Shown here one piece after another: positions 63,971 to 64,000 of a DNA stretch of 64,000 nt. A model generated the notes under the pieces. It was not told the DNA's origin. It saw only the letters and a program-made list of their open reading frames with translations, and searched no databases. Source of the DNA: Flavobacteriales bacterium (lineage in GTDB: Bacteria > Bacteroidota > Bacteroidia > NS11-12g > UBA9320). Positions within the stretch are counted from its first letter, which is position 1; each line of letters begins with the position of its first letter. Position numbers and translations under genes: made by a program. The DNA lies in the NCBI GenBank assembly GCA_020635355.1, contig JACJZW010000001.1:434001-498000 (forward strand), read 5' to 3'.

Positions 63971-64000
63971 GGATAAACCTGTAATACTTTTTCAAGTTAT

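Noticed and set aside
1..64000. CRISPR arrays, tRNA, rRNA, tmRNA, insertion sequences or integrase genes
   Set aside because: No regularly spaced repeats, cloverleaf sequences, rRNA words or transposase motifs were found on reading the spacers and proteins.

Overview
The window comes from a bacterium of the phylum Bacteroidota, probably in or near the Flavobacteriales/Cryomorphaceae grade; the genus cannot be told from the sequence. The evidence is two secreted proteins with type IX secretion-like C-terminal domains, a DUF4296 lipoprotein, a DUF5606 protein with a Lys/Ala-rich tail, MutS2, ClpC, KdsA (so a Gram-negative envelope), and promoter-like TAnnTTTG boxes upstream of rplU and clpC. 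No rRNA, tRNA, insertion sequence, phage gene or CRISPR array was seen.

Positions 1-35020 are one long plus-strand surface-polysaccharide locus of the Wzx/Wzy type, with most genes overlapping by 4 bases or separated by a few. It holds a WecA-like initiating transferase (30842), a Wzx flippase (3468), a Wzy-like polymerase (22968), about seven glycosyltransferases (one broken by three frameshifts at 15841-16981), and several sugar-tailoring sets. The first set (4918-13089) is for a pseudaminic-acid-type nonulosonate: PseB, PseC, a divergent sialate synthase fused to a cytidylyltransferase, two PseG-like hydrolases, a small composite SAF-domain protein, a formyltransferase and PseI. The second (17000-21455) resembles, in content and order, the Campylobacter jejuni Cj1418-Cj1417-Cj1416 genes that make the cytidine-diphosphate-linked phosphoramidate used to decorate capsule; a sulfatase-fold protein follows it. 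The third (27114-29619) is the HisH/HisF/amidotransferase trio that turns an acetamido group of a sugar into an acetamidino group. A WbpB/WlbA-like dehydrogenase (31825) and an epimerase with the full active-site spacing of plant GDP-mannose 3,5-epimerase (33998) end the locus. The predicted product is a polymer with an acidic nonulosonate and perhaps N-formyl, amidine and phosphoramidate groups.

Positions 35006-42467 are mostly minus strand: a CpsB/CapC-type PHP phosphatase that closes the polysaccharide locus, then smpB, a hotdog thioesterase, mutS2, a DUF4296 lipoprotein, a YggS-type PLP protein, a secreted lytic-transglycosylase-like protein preceded by a very long hairpin, a membrane-attached ATP-grasp protein and a TANGO2/NRDE protein.

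Positions 42589-64000 are core genome: two conserved envelope proteins, rplU-rpmA, a multi-pass membrane protein, dnaB and clpC facing apart across a 387-base spacer with repeats, a DUF5606 protein, a secreted metallopeptidase, kdsA, a T9SS-cargo-like protein, fabI, a thiolase, comB, an M16 peptidase, a SPOR-domain outer-membrane protein and two lipoproteins. Several convergent genes touch or overlap at their 3' ends, and three hairpin terminators were found between other convergent pairs or after genes.
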